Source: an uncultured Prevotellaceae bacterium (GTDB lineage Bacteria > Bacteroidota > Bacteroidia > Bacteroidales > Bacteroidaceae). From it: a DNA stretch of 64,000 nt. A model generated the notes under the pieces. The model made no database searches and was not told the origin of the DNA. It saw nothing but the letters and a program-made list of their open reading frames with translations. Positions 16,894 through 24,853 of this stretch are shown here, piece after piece (the first letter of the stretch is position 1; every line of letters starts with the position of its first letter). Where the stretch lies: NCBI GenBank assembly GCA_902785945.1, contig CADAAR010000007.1:1-64000 (forward strand), in the 5' to 3' direction. The position numbers and the translations under genes were made by a program.

Positions 16894-18330
16894 ATGAAAC
16901 AGTATTTGTTTGGTTGTGCCTTTATGTTGCTGCTTACCGGTTGTTTCGGTGGCAAGCTGGCCTCGTCACAGGGTGGAGAGGTAACGGGCACTGGCGGCAG
17001 AGCTTTTACAGAACCCACGCCCTATGGTATGACGCTCGTGAAGCGTGGTCATCTGAAGATGGGTATTGAGAAGCAGGACAGTCTCTGGGGAAAACAGACA
17101 CCGATCCGCGACATCTCTGTTGATGGTTTTTGGATGGATGAGACGGAAGTGACCAATTCCAAATATCGTCAATTCGTGAATTATGTGCGTGACTCTATCC
17201 TTCGAGAGCGTCTGGCAGATCCCAACTATGGCGGTGATGAGACCTATAAGATCGAGGAAGATAAGAATGGTGAGCCCATTACGCCCCACCTGAACTGGAA
17301 GAAGCCGTTGCCTCGTAAACCGAACGAGGACGAGCAGCGTGCCATCGAGAGTCTTTACGTCACTAATCCCGTGACGGGTGAGAAGATGCTTGATGCTTCA
17401 CAGATGAACTATCGTTACGAGATTTATGATTATACGGCAGCTGCTCTTCGCAGAAACCGTTTGAACCCTGAGGAGCGTAACCTGAATACGGATATCGAGG
17501 TGGATCCCGACGAGGAAGTGTGGATCTCGAAAGATACGGCGTATATCGACGACGAGGGAAAGATTGTCAGAGAAACGCTCAATCGTCAGTTGACGGGCCC
17601 ATGGGATTTCCTGAATACCTATATTGTGAATATCTATCCCGACACGACCTGCTGGGTGAACGATTTCCCCAATTCCGACAACGAGATGTACATGCGCTAT
17701 TACTTCTCGAATCCCGCCTATAATGACTATCCCGTAGTGGGCGTGTCTTGGGAGCAGGCCAATGCTTTCTGTGCCTGGCGTACGGAATATCTGCTGAAGG
17801 GTTTGGGCGCTGCTGCGCGGTTTGTACAGCGTTATCGTCTGCCGACAGAGGCAGAGTGGGAGTTTGCCGCCCGAGGCAAAGATCAGAATGAGTTCCCATG
17901 GGAGAATGAAGATGTGGCCAGCGGCAAGGGCTGTTTCTATGCCAACTTCAAACCCGATGACGGAAACTACACCAAGGATGGTAACTTGATTACCAGTAAG
18001 GTTGGTATTTATTCAGCTAACAGCAATGGCCTTTATGATATGGCTGGTAATGTGGCAGAATGGACTAGTACCATCTATACAGAAGCTGGTGTAGAGGCAA
18101 TGAATGACATCAACCCGCAGCTGAAATATAATGCTGCCATCGAAGACCCCTATCGTCTGAAGAAGAAGAGTGTTCGTGGTGGATCGTGGAAAGATCCTGA
18201 GTCATATATCCGTTCGGCCTGGCGTTCTTCGGAGTATCAGAACCAACCGCGGTCGTATATCGGATTCCGATGTGTGCGCAGTCTAGCGAATTCCACCAGC
18301 GAGAAGACGCGAATCTCAAAGAAGAAATAA
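16894..18330 (+). CDS. gldK: T9SS ring lipoprotein GldK/PorK
   Basis: A 478-residue lipoprotein (lipobox LLLTGC, Cys17) with a formylglycine-generating-enzyme-like (SUMF1) fold: DGFWMDETEVTNSKYRQFV near the start, RLPTEAEWEFAARG, then YDMAGNVAEWTS and VRGGSWKD...SYIGFRCV near the end. In type IX systems this protein forms, with GldN, the periplasmic ring attached to the outer membrane. It is not expected to be an enzyme. A long insert (about residues 110-250; PNEDEQRAIESLYV, NLNTDIEVDPDEEVW) is typical of GldK. Gene order and spacing support the call. gldL follows after a short gap containing a heptamer array. Confidence 0.95.
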   Translation: MKQYLFGCAFMLLLTGCFGGKLASSQGGEVTGTGGRAFTEPTPYGMTLVKRGHLKMGIEKQDSLWGKQTPIRDISVDGFWMDETEVTNSKYRQFVNYVRDSILRERLADPNYGGDETYKIEEDKNGEPITPHLNWKKPLPRKPNEDEQRAIESLYVTNPVTGEKMLDASQMNYRYEIYDYTAAALRRNRLNPEERNLNTDIEVDPDEEVWISKDTAYIDDEGKIVRETLNRQLTGPWDFLNTYIVNIYPDTTCWVNDFPNSDNEMYMRYYFSNPAYNDYPVVGVSWEQANAFCAWRTEYLLKGLGAAARFVQRYRLPTEAEWEFAARGKDQNEFPWENEDVASGKGCFYANFKPDDGNYTKDGNLITSKVGIYSANSNGLYDMAGNVAEWTSTIYTEAGVEAMNDINPQLKYNAAIEDPYRLKKKSVRGGSWKDPESYIRSAWRSSEYQNQPRSYIGFRCVRSLANSTSEKTRISKKK

Positions 18331-18350
18331 ATTGTAAATAGTAAATCGTC
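18330..18350. repeat. Heptamer array AATNGTA x3 between gldK and gldL
   Basis: AATTGTA, AATAGTA and AATCGTC in 7-bp register begin at the last base of the gldK stop codon, followed by AAATTGTAC. Confidence 0.55.
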
Positions 18351-18364
18351 AAATTGTACATTCC

Positions 18365-19186
18365 ATGACTACCTATAGTAAATATAATCTTGTTTATCGC
18401 TTGCAGAAGTGGATGGACAGTGTTCCGGGGCAGACGTTCCTGAACTATGCCTATAGCTGGGGTGCCTCGATCGTAATCTTAGGTACGCTCTTTAAGCTGA
18501 CCCACCTGCCAGGTGCCAATTTCTTCCTGTTCTTAGGAATGGGTACCGAGGTGTTTGTGTTCTTTATCTCGGCCTTCGACCGTCCCTTCGACAAGACGAC
18601 TGACGGTATGGAACTGGATACGCATGTGAAGACCGCTGAAGAGGAACTGGCTTTTGCCCAGGCAGAACCTGCCAGCGCTACCATCGTGGGCGGCAATGGC
18701 GGTACCATCATTATCGGAGGTGGTAGCGGATCTCCTCAGAGTACTCCGAATACTGAGACTACTCCGAGTACTCAGACAAGTGTTGATAGCGAGGCTATTG
18801 CTGCCGTATCGTCATCAGTGACGACGATGGCTGGCGGCTCAGCACCCATCCTGCCTCAGGTGAACCCCGAGCTCGAAGAAGCTACTGCTAACTATGTCGA
18901 TGAATTGAAGCGTTTGACGGAAATGCTTTCGAAGGTATCGGAACAAAGCGAACGCTTGTCGCATAACTCCGAGGAGATGGAGAACCTGAACCGTACTTTG
19001 ACCGGTATCTGTAAGATCTATGAGCTCCAGCTGAAGAGTGCCAGTTCACAGATCAGCACCATCGATGAAATCAACGAGCAGACCCGTAAGATGGCTGAAC
19101 AGATTGCCGAACTCAATAAGATTTATACCCGTATGATTGAGGCGATGACGGTGAATATGAAAGCCGCCGTGCCTGCTGCACAATAA
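18365..19186 (+). CDS. gldL: T9SS motor protein GldL/PorL
   Basis: A 273-residue inner membrane protein with two N-terminal membrane segments (about 28-45 SWGASIVILGTLFKL and 50-72 NFFLFLGMGTEVFVFFISAF) and a long cytoplasmic tail. The tail has a Ser/Thr/Gly-rich linker (about 105-160) and a coiled-coil region (LKRLTEMLSKVSEQSERLSH). GldL and GldM form the proton-driven rotary motor that powers type IX secretion. The Glu within the second membrane helix (GTEVFVFF) corresponds to the functionally important membrane-embedded acidic residue known for the family. gldM starts 3 nt downstream. Confidence 0.95.
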   Translation: MTTYSKYNLVYRLQKWMDSVPGQTFLNYAYSWGASIVILGTLFKLTHLPGANFFLFLGMGTEVFVFFISAFDRPFDKTTDGMELDTHVKTAEEELAFAQAEPASATIVGGNGGTIIIGGGSGSPQSTPNTETTPSTQTSVDSEAIAAVSSSVTTMAGGSAPILPQVNPELEEATANYVDELKRLTEMLSKVSEQSERLSHNSEEMENLNRTLTGICKIYELQLKSASSQISTIDEINEQTRKMAEQIAELNKIYTRMIEAMTVNMKAAVPAAQ

Positions 19187-19189
19187 GCT

Positions 19190-20755
19190 ATGGCAATAAA
19201 GAAAAGACCGGTATCCCCTCGCCAGAAGATGATTAATCTGATGTATGTCGTCTTGATGGCTATGCTGGCGCTGAATGTCTCCAACGAGGTGCTCAACGGC
19301 TTCTCCATCGTGGAGGAAAGTCTGAATCGCACCACGTCAGGATCCATTAAGGAGAATAAGCTTGTCTATGACAATCTCGACATGCAGATGCGACTCAATC
19401 CGACGAAGGTGGGACAGTGGTATGATAAGGCGCAGGAGGTGAAGCGTATGAGCGATTCGCTCTATAACTTTGCTGAGGAACTGAAGCTGGCTATCGTCCA
19501 TGAAGCAGATGGTAAAGACGGAAATCTGGAGGATATCAAGAATAAGGAAGATTTGGAGGCAGCCAATCAGGTGATGTTGGCACCAGGAAGAGGTCGTGGT
19601 AAGGAACTGTTCAATGCCATCGGCTCTTTCCGTAAGCGCATCATAGGCATGACCACCGATATGAGTAAAAAACAGATTATCAGTGGTAATCTCTCTACCG
19701 CAGTTCCTCGCAAGGCTCAGGCTTTGGGAAAGAACTGGCAAGAATATATGTTTGAAGATATGCCTGCCGCTGCAGCCGTTACCTTGCTTTCGAAGTTGCA
19801 GAGTGATGTGCGCTATGCAGAGCGTGAGGTGTTGCATACGCTGGTGTCGAACATCGACGTGAAGGATATCCGCGTGAACCTCCTCGATGCCTTCGTGATT
19901 CCCACGTCACAGACCATCGTCAGAGGTGATAAGTTCTCGGCGCGTATCGTGATGGCCGCCGTCGACACGACCCAGGTGCCCGACATCTATATTGGTGGAC
20001 AGAAATTGAACTTGAAAGACGGTATCTACGAGCGTGTCTGCACTGCAACGGGTGACTTTACGCTGAACGGCTATATGGAAACCGTCAATGGTAATGGCGA
20101 CAAGATCCGTCGTGACTTCTCGCAGAAATATACAGTGGTGGATCCCAGTGCTACGGTGAGTGCCGACCTGATGAACGTGCTTTATGCGGGTTATAATAAC
20201 CCCATCAGTATCAGTGTGCCGGGTGTACCCCTGAATAAGATCTCGGCCACAATGAGTGGTGGTAGTTTGCAATCTACGGGTCCTGGTCGCTATATCGCTC
20301 GTCCGTCGGCAGTGGGACAGGATGTGACTTTTACCGTCACCTCTACCAATACAGGCCACCCGCAGCAGATGGGACAATTCAAGTTCCGTGTACGTAAGTT
20401 GCCAGATCCTACACCTTATATTGCGATGAAGGATGAACATGGCAATCCTACCCGTTATCGTGGTGGTGGTCTGGCCAAGAGTCAATTGGTGAGTGCTGAT
20501 GCCATTGGTGCTGCCATCGACGATGGCATCCTGGATATCGCTTTCCGTGTGCAGAGTTTCGAGACGGTGTTCTTCGACAATATGGGTAATGCCGTGCCGA
20601 TGTCATCCGAGGGAGCTTCGTTCTCGTCACGTCAGAAAGAAACGTTCCGCAAGCTGACACGTAACCGTCGTTTCTATATCTCGCGTGTGACAGTGGTAGG
20701 TCCCGATGGTCTGACACGTACTCTGCAGAATCCGATGGAGGTCATTGTGAAGTGA
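19190..20755 (+). CDS. gldM: T9SS motor protein GldM/PorM
   Basis: A 521-residue protein with a single N-terminal membrane helix (about 14-33, MINLMYVVLMAMLALNVSNEVL, the most conserved part of the family) and a long periplasmic portion of four domains reaching toward the GldK/N ring. Visible family motifs are the N-terminal PRQKMINLMYVVL, the central VSVPGVPLNKISA-like segment and the C-terminal region AFRVQSFETVFFDNMGN. It couples motor rotation to the outer membrane complex. The stop codon is the first part of a heptamer array that continues into the gldN leader. Confidence 0.95.
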   Translation: MAIKKRPVSPRQKMINLMYVVLMAMLALNVSNEVLNGFSIVEESLNRTTSGSIKENKLVYDNLDMQMRLNPTKVGQWYDKAQEVKRMSDSLYNFAEELKLAIVHEADGKDGNLEDIKNKEDLEAANQVMLAPGRGRGKELFNAIGSFRKRIIGMTTDMSKKQIISGNLSTAVPRKAQALGKNWQEYMFEDMPAAAAVTLLSKLQSDVRYAEREVLHTLVSNIDVKDIRVNLLDAFVIPTSQTIVRGDKFSARIVMAAVDTTQVPDIYIGGQKLNLKDGIYERVCTATGDFTLNGYMETVNGNGDKIRRDFSQKYTVVDPSATVSADLMNVLYAGYNNPISISVPGVPLNKISATMSGGSLQSTGPGRYIARPSAVGQDVTFTVTSTNTGHPQQMGQFKFRVRKLPDPTPYIAMKDEHGNPTRYRGGGLAKSQLVSADAIGAAIDDGILDIAFRVQSFETVFFDNMGNAVPMSSEGASFSSRQKETFRKLTRNRRFYISRVTVVGPDGLTRTLQNPMEVIVK

Positions 20756-20780
20756 ATAGTTAATAGTTAATAGTGAATAG
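20753..20780. repeat. Heptamer array TGAATAG-type x4 at the gldM-gldN junction
   Basis: TGAATAG, TTAATAG, TTAATAG and TGAATAG in perfect register. The first unit contains the gldM stop codon and the array ends 8 nt before the preferred gldN start. The unit is the reverse complement of the TATTCAC unit found at 20857 and 28656. Confidence 0.8.
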
Positions 20781-20787
20781 TAAAGAT

Positions 20788-21918
20788 ATGAAGACGAATA
20801 TGAAGTATAAAGGTAATATGAGTAGTGTGTGTATAGTGAGAATGGTGTTAATACTGTTCACTATTCACTTTTCGCTATTCACTGCTACCGCACAGCCGAA
20901 AGCTCGTCGTGTTCAGCAACAACAGGTCGAACAGCAACAGAAAAAGAAGAGCACGCCTTCGTCGGCTATGACCAGGCGAGCACAGATTTCGTTCCCCACG
21001 GCTGTAGATATGCCTGAGGATGTGGTTTGGCGTCGAGATATTTATCGTGAGATTAATCTCGAAGACGATGCTAACGCGGGCCTCTATTATCCTGTAGAAC
21101 CGCAGGGCAAACAGCTGAATCTGTTTACCTATATCTTCAAGTTGGCGCAGAATGGCTATATCCCCATCTATGAATATCCTACCGATGGTAGCGATGTCTT
21201 TGAGGAGACTTCGAAGATAGAGATGAAGACCATGCTCGACAACTATCATATCTTCTATGAAGAGGCGAATGGCAAGTTGAAAGTTGACAACAGCGACATT
21301 CCATCTGCCGAGGTGAAGAAAATCTATCTGAAGGAGAGTGCCTATTACGACCAGGCCAATTCTTCGTTCCATATCAAAGTGCTGGCCCTTTGTCCGGTGA
21401 TGATGCGTAGCGATGACTTTATCATCAGCGACGATCCCAATAGTCAGGGCACGGCTTATCCGCTGTTCTGGGTGAAATACAGCGATTTGGAGCCTTATCT
21501 GAATCGTCAGTCGGTAATGATTAGCAGCTTGAACAATGCCGCCACGATGTCGATGGATGATTTCTTCACCACCAACCAGTACAAGGGAAAGATCTATAAG
21601 ACCACCAACCGACTCGGGAAGACGTTGGCACAGATTTGTGATGGCGACACCGCCAAGATGTCGGCAGAGCAGAAACGCATTGAGGCAGAGTTGGAGGCAT
21701 TCCGTAAGAATATCTTCGGCGATCCGGAGCGCAAGGACTCGCTCGACAGCATTGCCAATGCCAACCCCGCGAATGTTAAGGCGGCTCAGAAAGCAAAGGC
21801 AAAAGCTGCCAAGAATAGTGGACGCCGTACGAATGCAAGTAAATCAAAGAGCAGCGGAAGTACGTCTTCTCCAAGCAATGGTTCAGCCCGGGTGAGCGTC
21901 CGTAGACAAAGACATTAA
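20788..21918 (+). CDS. gldN: T9SS ring protein GldN/PorN
   Basis: A secreted periplasmic protein that forms the type IX ring with GldK. Family blocks are clear: MPEDVVWRRDIYREINL, NAGLYYPVEPQGKQLNLF, GYIPIYEYPTDG, FWVKYSDLEPYL and DDFFTTNQYKGKIYKTTNRLG. The start is taken at ATG 20788. A GTG at 20773 lies in the heptamer array, and another ATG is at 20818. The core of the signal peptide (LFTIHFSLFTATAQ) is encoded by a second heptamer array. The C-terminus is a Lys/Ala/Ser-rich low-complexity tail (KAAQKAKAKAAKN...). It is the last gene of the T9SS cluster, followed by a strong terminator. Confidence 0.93.
   Translation: MKTNMKYKGNMSSVCIVRMVLILFTIHFSLFTATAQPKARRVQQQQVEQQQKKKSTPSSAMTRRAQISFPTAVDMPEDVVWRRDIYREINLEDDANAGLYYPVEPQGKQLNLFTYIFKLAQNGYIPIYEYPTDGSDVFEETSKIEMKTMLDNYHIFYEEANGKLKVDNSDIPSAEVKKIYLKESAYYDQANSSFHIKVLALCPVMMRSDDFIISDDPNSQGTAYPLFWVKYSDLEPYLNRQSVMISSLNNAATMSMDDFFTTNQYKGKIYKTTNRLGKTLAQICDGDTAKMSAEQKRIEAELEAFRKNIFGDPERKDSLDSIANANPANVKAAQKAKAKAAKNSGRRTNASKSKSSGSTSSPSNGSARVSVRRQRH
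20857..20884. repeat. Heptamer array TTCACTA x4 inside the gldN signal peptide
   Basis: TTCACTA, TTCACTT, TTCGCTA and TTCACTG in perfect 7-bp register, translated as part of LFTIHFSLFTA. It is complementary to the array at 20753-20780. Confidence 0.8.
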
Positions 21919-21943
21919 GTGCGGGATTATAAAGTTTTTCCAT

Positions 21944-21971
21944 AAAAAGAGCGAACATTCGCTCTTTTTTT
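21944..21971 (+). terminator. Rho-independent terminator after gldN
   Basis: AAAAAGAGCGA (21944-21954), loop ACAT, TCGCTCTTTTT (21959-21969) followed by more T: a perfect 11-bp stem with U-tract. A -7 box for the next gene (TATCTTTG, 21973-21980) begins immediately after it. Confidence 0.9.
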
Positions 21972-22006
21972 GTATCTTTGCAGCGTGAACTAATTATTGA
22001 AAGCTT

Positions 22007-22612
22007 ATGAAACGTTTTCTTTCTTTATTTATACTGCTTTCATCCATGACCATGTCGATGCACGCACAGGGCATCAAGTTTGGTGTCAAGGGTGGTTTTG
22101 ACATTCAGGATATGAAGTTCGATGAGAAAGTGTTTAAGACCCAGAACAGATTAGGCTGGTTTGTTGGCCCAACCGTTCAAGTTGCTCTGCCTGTCATGGG
22201 ACTGGGCCTCGACATAGCCGGTTTGTATGATCAGAAGTCTACAAAGGTCAATGGGGAGTCTATCAAGCAAAAATATATTCTTGTTCCGGTGAATGCCCGC
22301 TTCACGCTTGGCGTTGGCGAGGCTGCAGGTCTGTATGTGGCTGCTGGTCCGCAGTTCGCATTCAATATCGGTGACGATGTGGATTTTAAGTGGGAGCATG
22401 AATATGTTCAGAATACTTTCCAGCTAAAGAAGTCGGCTTTTAGTGTGAATCTTGGTGCTGGTTTCTTCCTGTCTCGTCACTTGGAGTTTGGCTTTATCTA
22501 TAATGTGGCCGTCAGTTCTACGGCTGACGCCTCTTTCGATGAGGGCGTGAAGGCTGTTTCTGACGATACTAAACCCAAATCCTGGCAGATCTCTGCCACC
22601 TATTATTTCTAA
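22007..22612 (+). CDS. Small outer membrane beta-barrel protein (PorT-like family)
   Basis: A 201-residue protein with signal peptide (MKRFLSLFILLSSMTMSMHAQ) and about eight predicted amphipathic strands, beginning with GIKFGVKGGFDIQDMKF and ending SWQISATYYF. The starting GIKxGxKGG pattern and terminal aromatic are typical of the Bacteroidota outer membrane beta-barrel family that includes PorT. PorT proper has a role in type IX secretion, but this protein is only family-level related, so a specific role is not claimed despite lying just after the T9SS cluster. It has its own -7 box (21973-21980). priA begins 7 nt after its stop. Confidence 0.85.
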   Translation: MKRFLSLFILLSSMTMSMHAQGIKFGVKGGFDIQDMKFDEKVFKTQNRLGWFVGPTVQVALPVMGLGLDIAGLYDQKSTKVNGESIKQKYILVPVNARFTLGVGEAAGLYVAAGPQFAFNIGDDVDFKWEHEYVQNTFQLKKSAFSVNLGAGFFLSRHLEFGFIYNVAVSSTADASFDEGVKAVSDDTKPKSWQISATYYF

Positions 22613-22619
22613 GTAGGCT

Positions 22620-24851
22620 TTGTTCGTCGACGTCATTTTGCCTGTGCCGCTCGACGGCGTCTTCACCTATTCCGTTCCAACGCCGTTGGCGGAACAGGTG
22701 AAGATTGGTGTTCGTGTCCTTGTTCCCTTCGGCCGTAATAAGACCTATGTGGGTATTGTTGCTAAAACGCACAAAGGACCTCTCCCTAACGGGATGCAGA
22801 TCAAAGACATCTTTCAGGTACTTGACGTCTCACCCATTCTCCTTGACTCTCAGCTTCGTCTCTGGCAATGGATCGCTGACTATTACATGTCTCCCATCGG
22901 TGAGGTCTATAAAGCCGCTCTTCCCTCTGGTCTGAAAGCTGAAGATGGCTATAAACCCAAAACCGAGACCTATATCCGTCTCACTCCTCAGTTTCGTAAT
23001 GAACAAGCCCTTCACATCGCTCTCGATATGCTGCAGCGCGCCCCTAAGCAGCAGGCAGCCTTCATCGATTTTCTCCACTTTGATTCTGAAATCACCCGTG
23101 ATGAACTCCTGAACCAAGGCCATTCTCTTCAGACCGTCACGGCTCTTATCAAGCGTGGACTCTTAGAGACTTATGAACAGGAAGTTGGACGTTTGAATCA
23201 CGGTGGAGAGCCTCATTTGGATAAAATCCAACCCCTCAGCGTTGCTCAGCAGGATGCCTATAACCAGATTCAGTTCTCTTTCCTCAAGAAAAACGTGACC
23301 CTTTTGCATGGTGTCACCTCTAGCGGTAAGACTGAACTCTATATCCACCTGATTCGTCAGACACTGGAAAAGAAACAGCAGGTGCTCTATCTCTTGCCCG
23401 AGATTGCTTTGACCGTGCAGATCATGAGTCGCCTGCAACGTGTTTTTGGTGACCGGTTGGGCATCTATCATTCCAAATATTCCGATGCGGAGCGTGTGGA
23501 AATCTGGCAGAAGCAGCTCAGTGGTCATCCCTATGATGTGATTTTGGGCGCACGTAGTGCCGTTTTTCTACCCTTTCAGAACTTAGGCTTAGTGATTGTC
23601 GACGAGGAACATGAGACTAGCTACAAGCAGCAAGACCCTATGCCTCGCTACCACGCCCGCAGTGCAGCTATCATGCTGGCGCAGATGTTCTCCAGTTGTA
23701 GAGTGCTGTTGGGTACCGCTACGCCTTCGTTAGAAACCTATCACAATGCCAAGACGGGTAAGTACGGCCTCGTTGAACTCACTGAGCGTTACAAAGGAAT
23801 CGAACTCCCTGAGATACAAGTTGTCGATATCAAGGATCTGCAGCATCGAAAGATGATGAACGGCCCTTTCTCGCCTCTATTATTATGTAAGGTTCGTGAG
23901 GCTTTGGAACGTGGCGAACAAGCCATTCTCTTTCAGAATCGTCGTGGTTATGCCCCCATGATTGAGTGTAAACAGTGTGGCTGGGTGCCTCATTGCCAGC
24001 ACTGCGACGTATCGCTCACCCTTCACCGAAATCTGAACCAGTTGACGTGCCATTATTGTGGCAACACCTATCAGGTGCCTGTGGAGTGCCCCAATTGCGG
24101 TTGTACTCAGTTGCAGACGCGTGGCTATGGCACTGAGAAGATAGAGGCCGAGGTGCACGATATTTTCCCCGACGCCCGTATCGCCCGCATGGATCTCGAT
24201 ACCACCCGCAGCCGTCAGGCATATGAGCGCATCATCAACGATTTCTCTGCTGGCCGCACCAATCTGCTTATTGGCACGCAGATGATCTCAAAGGGATTGG
24301 ATTTCGATAAAGTCTCTGTAGTGGGTATTCTCAATGCCGATACCATGCTCAACTATCCGGATTTTCGCGCCTACGAACAGGCGTTTATGATGATGGCGCA
24401 GGTTAGCGGTCGTGCTGGGCGTAAGGGTAAACGTGGACTGGTTATATTGCAGACTAAGAGTCCCGATTTACCTTTGATAGCCCAGGTGGTCCACAATGAT
24501 TATACTGCTTTCTACCGTTCGTTGATAGCCGAACGTCAGCAGTTCCGCTATCCGCCTTATTATCGTCTAGTCTATGTCTATCTCAAACACCGTCAGGATG
24601 CAGTCGTCGCAAAAGCTGGCATGGAGATGGGTGCCCTGTTGCGACAGTGGTTCTCGGGCCGTGTCTTAGGCCCTGACAAACCTAGCATCTCGAAGGTCAA
24701 GTCGCTCTCCATCCGTAAGATCGTACTGAAGTTAGAATCTGGCCTAAATATGGCTGAAGTCCGCAAATATTTAGCGCTTGCCCAGCAACAGATGCTGCAA
24801 GACAAGCGCTATAGTACTTTGCAAATCTATTACGACGTCGACCCGTTGTAA
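22620..24851 (+). CDS. priA: Primosomal replication-restart helicase PriA
   Basis: A 743-residue 3'-to-5' helicase that reloads the replisome at stalled forks. It has an N-terminal 3'-DNA-binding domain (FVDVILPVPLDGVFTYSVP), Walker A GVTSSGKTE (about residues 231-239), DEEH box (328-331), GTATPS motif, an eight-cysteine zinc-binding insert (CKQCGW, CQHC, CHYC, CPNCGC), and motifs V/VI (IGTQMISKGLDF, QVSGRAGRKG). The reading frame opens after a TAG at 22614, and the first possible start matching the family N-terminus is TTG at 22620. No in-frame ATG lies near it. It is probably co-transcribed with the barrel gene. Confidence 0.95.
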   Translation: MFVDVILPVPLDGVFTYSVPTPLAEQVKIGVRVLVPFGRNKTYVGIVAKTHKGPLPNGMQIKDIFQVLDVSPILLDSQLRLWQWIADYYMSPIGEVYKAALPSGLKAEDGYKPKTETYIRLTPQFRNEQALHIALDMLQRAPKQQAAFIDFLHFDSEITRDELLNQGHSLQTVTALIKRGLLETYEQEVGRLNHGGEPHLDKIQPLSVAQQDAYNQIQFSFLKKNVTLLHGVTSSGKTELYIHLIRQTLEKKQQVLYLLPEIALTVQIMSRLQRVFGDRLGIYHSKYSDAERVEIWQKQLSGHPYDVILGARSAVFLPFQNLGLVIVDEEHETSYKQQDPMPRYHARSAAIMLAQMFSSCRVLLGTATPSLETYHNAKTGKYGLVELTERYKGIELPEIQVVDIKDLQHRKMMNGPFSPLLLCKVREALERGEQAILFQNRRGYAPMIECKQCGWVPHCQHCDVSLTLHRNLNQLTCHYCGNTYQVPVECPNCGCTQLQTRGYGTEKIEAEVHDIFPDARIARMDLDTTRSRQAYERIINDFSAGRTNLLIGTQMISKGLDFDKVSVVGILNADTMLNYPDFRAYEQAFMMMAQVSGRAGRKGKRGLVILQTKSPDLPLIAQVVHNDYTAFYRSLIAERQQFRYPPYYRLVYVYLKHRQDAVVAKAGMEMGALLRQWFSGRVLGPDKPSISKVKSLSIRKIVLKLESGLNMAEVRKYLALAQQQMLQDKRYSTLQIYYDVDPL

Positions 24852-24853
24852 AT

